From contig OY992835.1 in assembly GCA_963921425.1 (NCBI GenBank), positions 25,185,322 through 25,249,321 of the forward strand: 64,000 nt of DNA, read 5' to 3'. The DNA is from Dryas octopetala (lineage: Eukaryota > Streptophyta > Magnoliopsida > Rosales > Rosaceae). A program made the translations under genes and the position numbers. Of the stretch, positions 62,372 through 64,000 are shown piece by piece; positions within the stretch are counted from its first letter, which is position 1, and each line of letters opens with the position of its first letter. Below the pieces are notes generated by a model. The model saw only the letters and a list, made by a program, of their open reading frames with translations, made no database searches and was not told where the DNA came from.

Positions 62372-64000
62372 TTATTTTTCTGACTGTGTCTTTGAATTAG
62401 AAGACTTACCACCGATAATGGCTTTCTTCACCTTGGAAATTGAATGCTTCACCTTTGATCCCATACCCGAAAGAATGTTATGAGATTTCTTAGGTGAAAC
62501 CTTAACATCAGAGGCTTCTACAATGATGGGAGAATCATAGCCTGGATCTGCCTTTTTTTGTTCATCTTCTTTCTCTTCATCTGTTTTCACTTCTTCACCA
62601 TTTCCGTGTTCTTCTTCTTCCTCTTCTTCTTCAGTTTGCAGTGCTTTGCTAGCTGTTGGTTCTTTCTCTTCAGTCAAGTGTGTAACCACTGGTGTTCTTT
62701 CTTTTGTTGGTTCATGCATGAGGTCAGCTAATGAAATGGCACCTGATTCACTCATTTTCTCTTTTCCACATTCCTCTGCTTTGATTTCTGTAGCAACCCA
62801 TGTATCATTTCTGGGTTTAGCATCTTCTAATTCAACCCCTTGTGAAGTTTCTACAATTGGGTCCTGGAGAATATTTACAACTTCTTTGTTTCCAGTTGGA
62901 ATACTGGTTGCTGCATGAGAGGCTTTCTCTAGCTGCTTGATGTCTTGAGTGATTTCATTAGCTTCTTCAAAGCCCAGGGTACCTTCTTCTTTAGAAATCT
63001 CAGTGCTCGAGTCCTGCTTTTGAGATGAATCGTTAGGCTTTTAAATTGACATTTCCATTTAACTATTTTAGAACTCTTAACGAAGAAGATTGGAACTTCT
63101 GTCAGAATGATAAAGGAACAATTTTGTTTCTTAAAAGAAAGTTAAGCAAAATTATTTTCCTCCAAATATGCAAGATCACCACAGCTGTTGTAGACACTAG
63201 ACAACAGCCCAAGTCAAATGAGTTATTTTGCTGACAGCCAATGTCCTATATTGAACCTTTTTCTTTACAAGTTATGTTCTATGGAAAGAAAGGAGTGATG
63301 GGTTTAGAACAATCTGACCTTTTCAGCTGCCTCCCCAGCATTCCTTCCCTCTGCTTCTGGAAAGCTGTCTTGCGTTGTCTTATCCTTGATGACAAATGGG
63401 TCGTGGTCCTTGATAGTTGTATCTTCAGATGTGATCTGTTCTTCAACCTTCCCACTCATGCTTCCTTTTTCATATACCTCAGACACCTGTATTATAGATA
63501 AAAGATTCAACTTCACAGATAGTGAGCAATTAGGGGAAACAAAAGGGTAACTACAATAAGTTTGTTTTCTATTCTCTAACCTCCTCGTACTGTTTTTCAT
63601 TTGTTGCAGCATCAAATGTTTCATTCTTCTCTCCCAGATATTTTTCATCTCTTGATTCATCTTCTTGTTCACTCTCTCTGATGTTTTCTTCACCAATAGA
63701 TATTGTCTGAGAAGTTCCTTCAACTTCTTTGTCGTCCTTGATCTATTAATTACCCCCTAAATTAATACTTTTATAACATATAGATACTTGCAACGCAGAA
63801 AAAATTAAAATAAAGGAGGCATGTGTTTTGGGGAAAGGGAGGAGAGAAATAGAGAGATTGAAATATATAATTACAGTCCAGTTCTATTATCTGACCTCTT
63901 CATTTGAAACTTCATTCTTTGCAATTTCATTTGCTTCAATTGTTGTCTCACACCAATTCTCTTCAGCCCTTGAATCAGCTATTGCTACATCAAGATGCTT
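62372..64000 (-). CDS. Large acidic disordered protein, 3' part only; RBB1-like candidate
   Basis: The gene runs off the right edge; only its 3' end is present, with exons at about 63013-62372 (last), 63487-63322, 63741-63581 and 64000-63897. The visible part is rich in Glu, Lys, Asp, Ser and Thr (for example TEEEEEEEEHGNGEEVKTDE) and predicted to be disordered. It ends in a conserved-looking basic segment, SGMGSKVKHSISKVKKAII, then GGKSSNSKTQSEK. Such tails are found on several plant proteins automatically named unc-89-like or titin-like. Because Arabidopsis RBB1 (At5g40450, a very large acidic protein involved in vacuolar bulbs) lies next to MKK3 (At5g40440), RBB1 is a reasonable candidate. 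The sequence match is not confirmed from memory. Confidence 0.55.

Overview
The window is nuclear DNA from a flowering plant, most likely a eudicot (possibly a rosid; the species cannot be fixed from sequence alone). The evidence is intron-rich genes with GT-AG introns, AT-rich intergenic DNA, many short transposons and microsatellites, and plant-specific families: oleosin, LOB domain, FLOE/DUF1421, P-class PPR, RST1 and an MKK3 with an NTF2 domain. There is no CRISPR array, phage, IS element or bacterial operon.

Layout from left to right. A hAT-like transposon (44-906) lies before a FLOE-type gene (+, 1361-4139). A CCCH/RRM protein like AtC3H41 follows (+, 6974-11396, with a leader exon near 4.9-5.2 kb). 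Next are an intronless PPR gene (-, 13037-14959) and the very large RST1 gene (-, 16006-27412). The RST1/S2L intergenic interval holds a Mutator-like element (about 27561-28583), a second hAT-like copy (29502-31008) and a small MITE (31188-31381). Then come a Swd2/S2L WD40 gene (+, 31741-35786), an oleosin (-, 36418-36933) and a LOB-domain gene (-, 40854-41348). They are separated by long AT-rich tracts carrying MITEs. The right part holds MKK3 (+, 46971-49945), a CDT2-like WD40 gene (-, 50715-54611), a minisatellite, a second Mutator-like copy (about 56081-56900), Pescadillo (+, 57096-61283) and the 3' part of a large acidic-protein gene that runs off the right edge (-, 62372 to beyond 64000).

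The genes do not form one pathway. Themes recur, however. FLOE, oleosin, MKK3 and RST1 all have documented or likely roles in seeds or embryos. RST1 and the C3H41-like protein belong to families that serve the cytoplasmic and nuclear RNA exosome. S2L, CDT2 and PES act in chromatin, replication licensing and ribosome biogenesis.

The most striking large-scale observation is gene order. From memory of Arabidopsis locus numbers, the genes fall into three Arabidopsis segments (At5g14520-14540, At3g27640-27700, At5g40400-40450). Each segment is colinear with the window, and the three interleave here, as expected if this window keeps an ancestral order that was fractionated in Arabidopsis. Other points of note are a probable one-base frameshift near the end of the FLOE gene, a PCNA-binding-like motif at the C-terminus of CDT2, two transposon families each present twice with recognisable ends, a GC-AG intron in S2L, and a duplicated but broken splice acceptor in Pescadillo. 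I found no convincing wholly new biological system.
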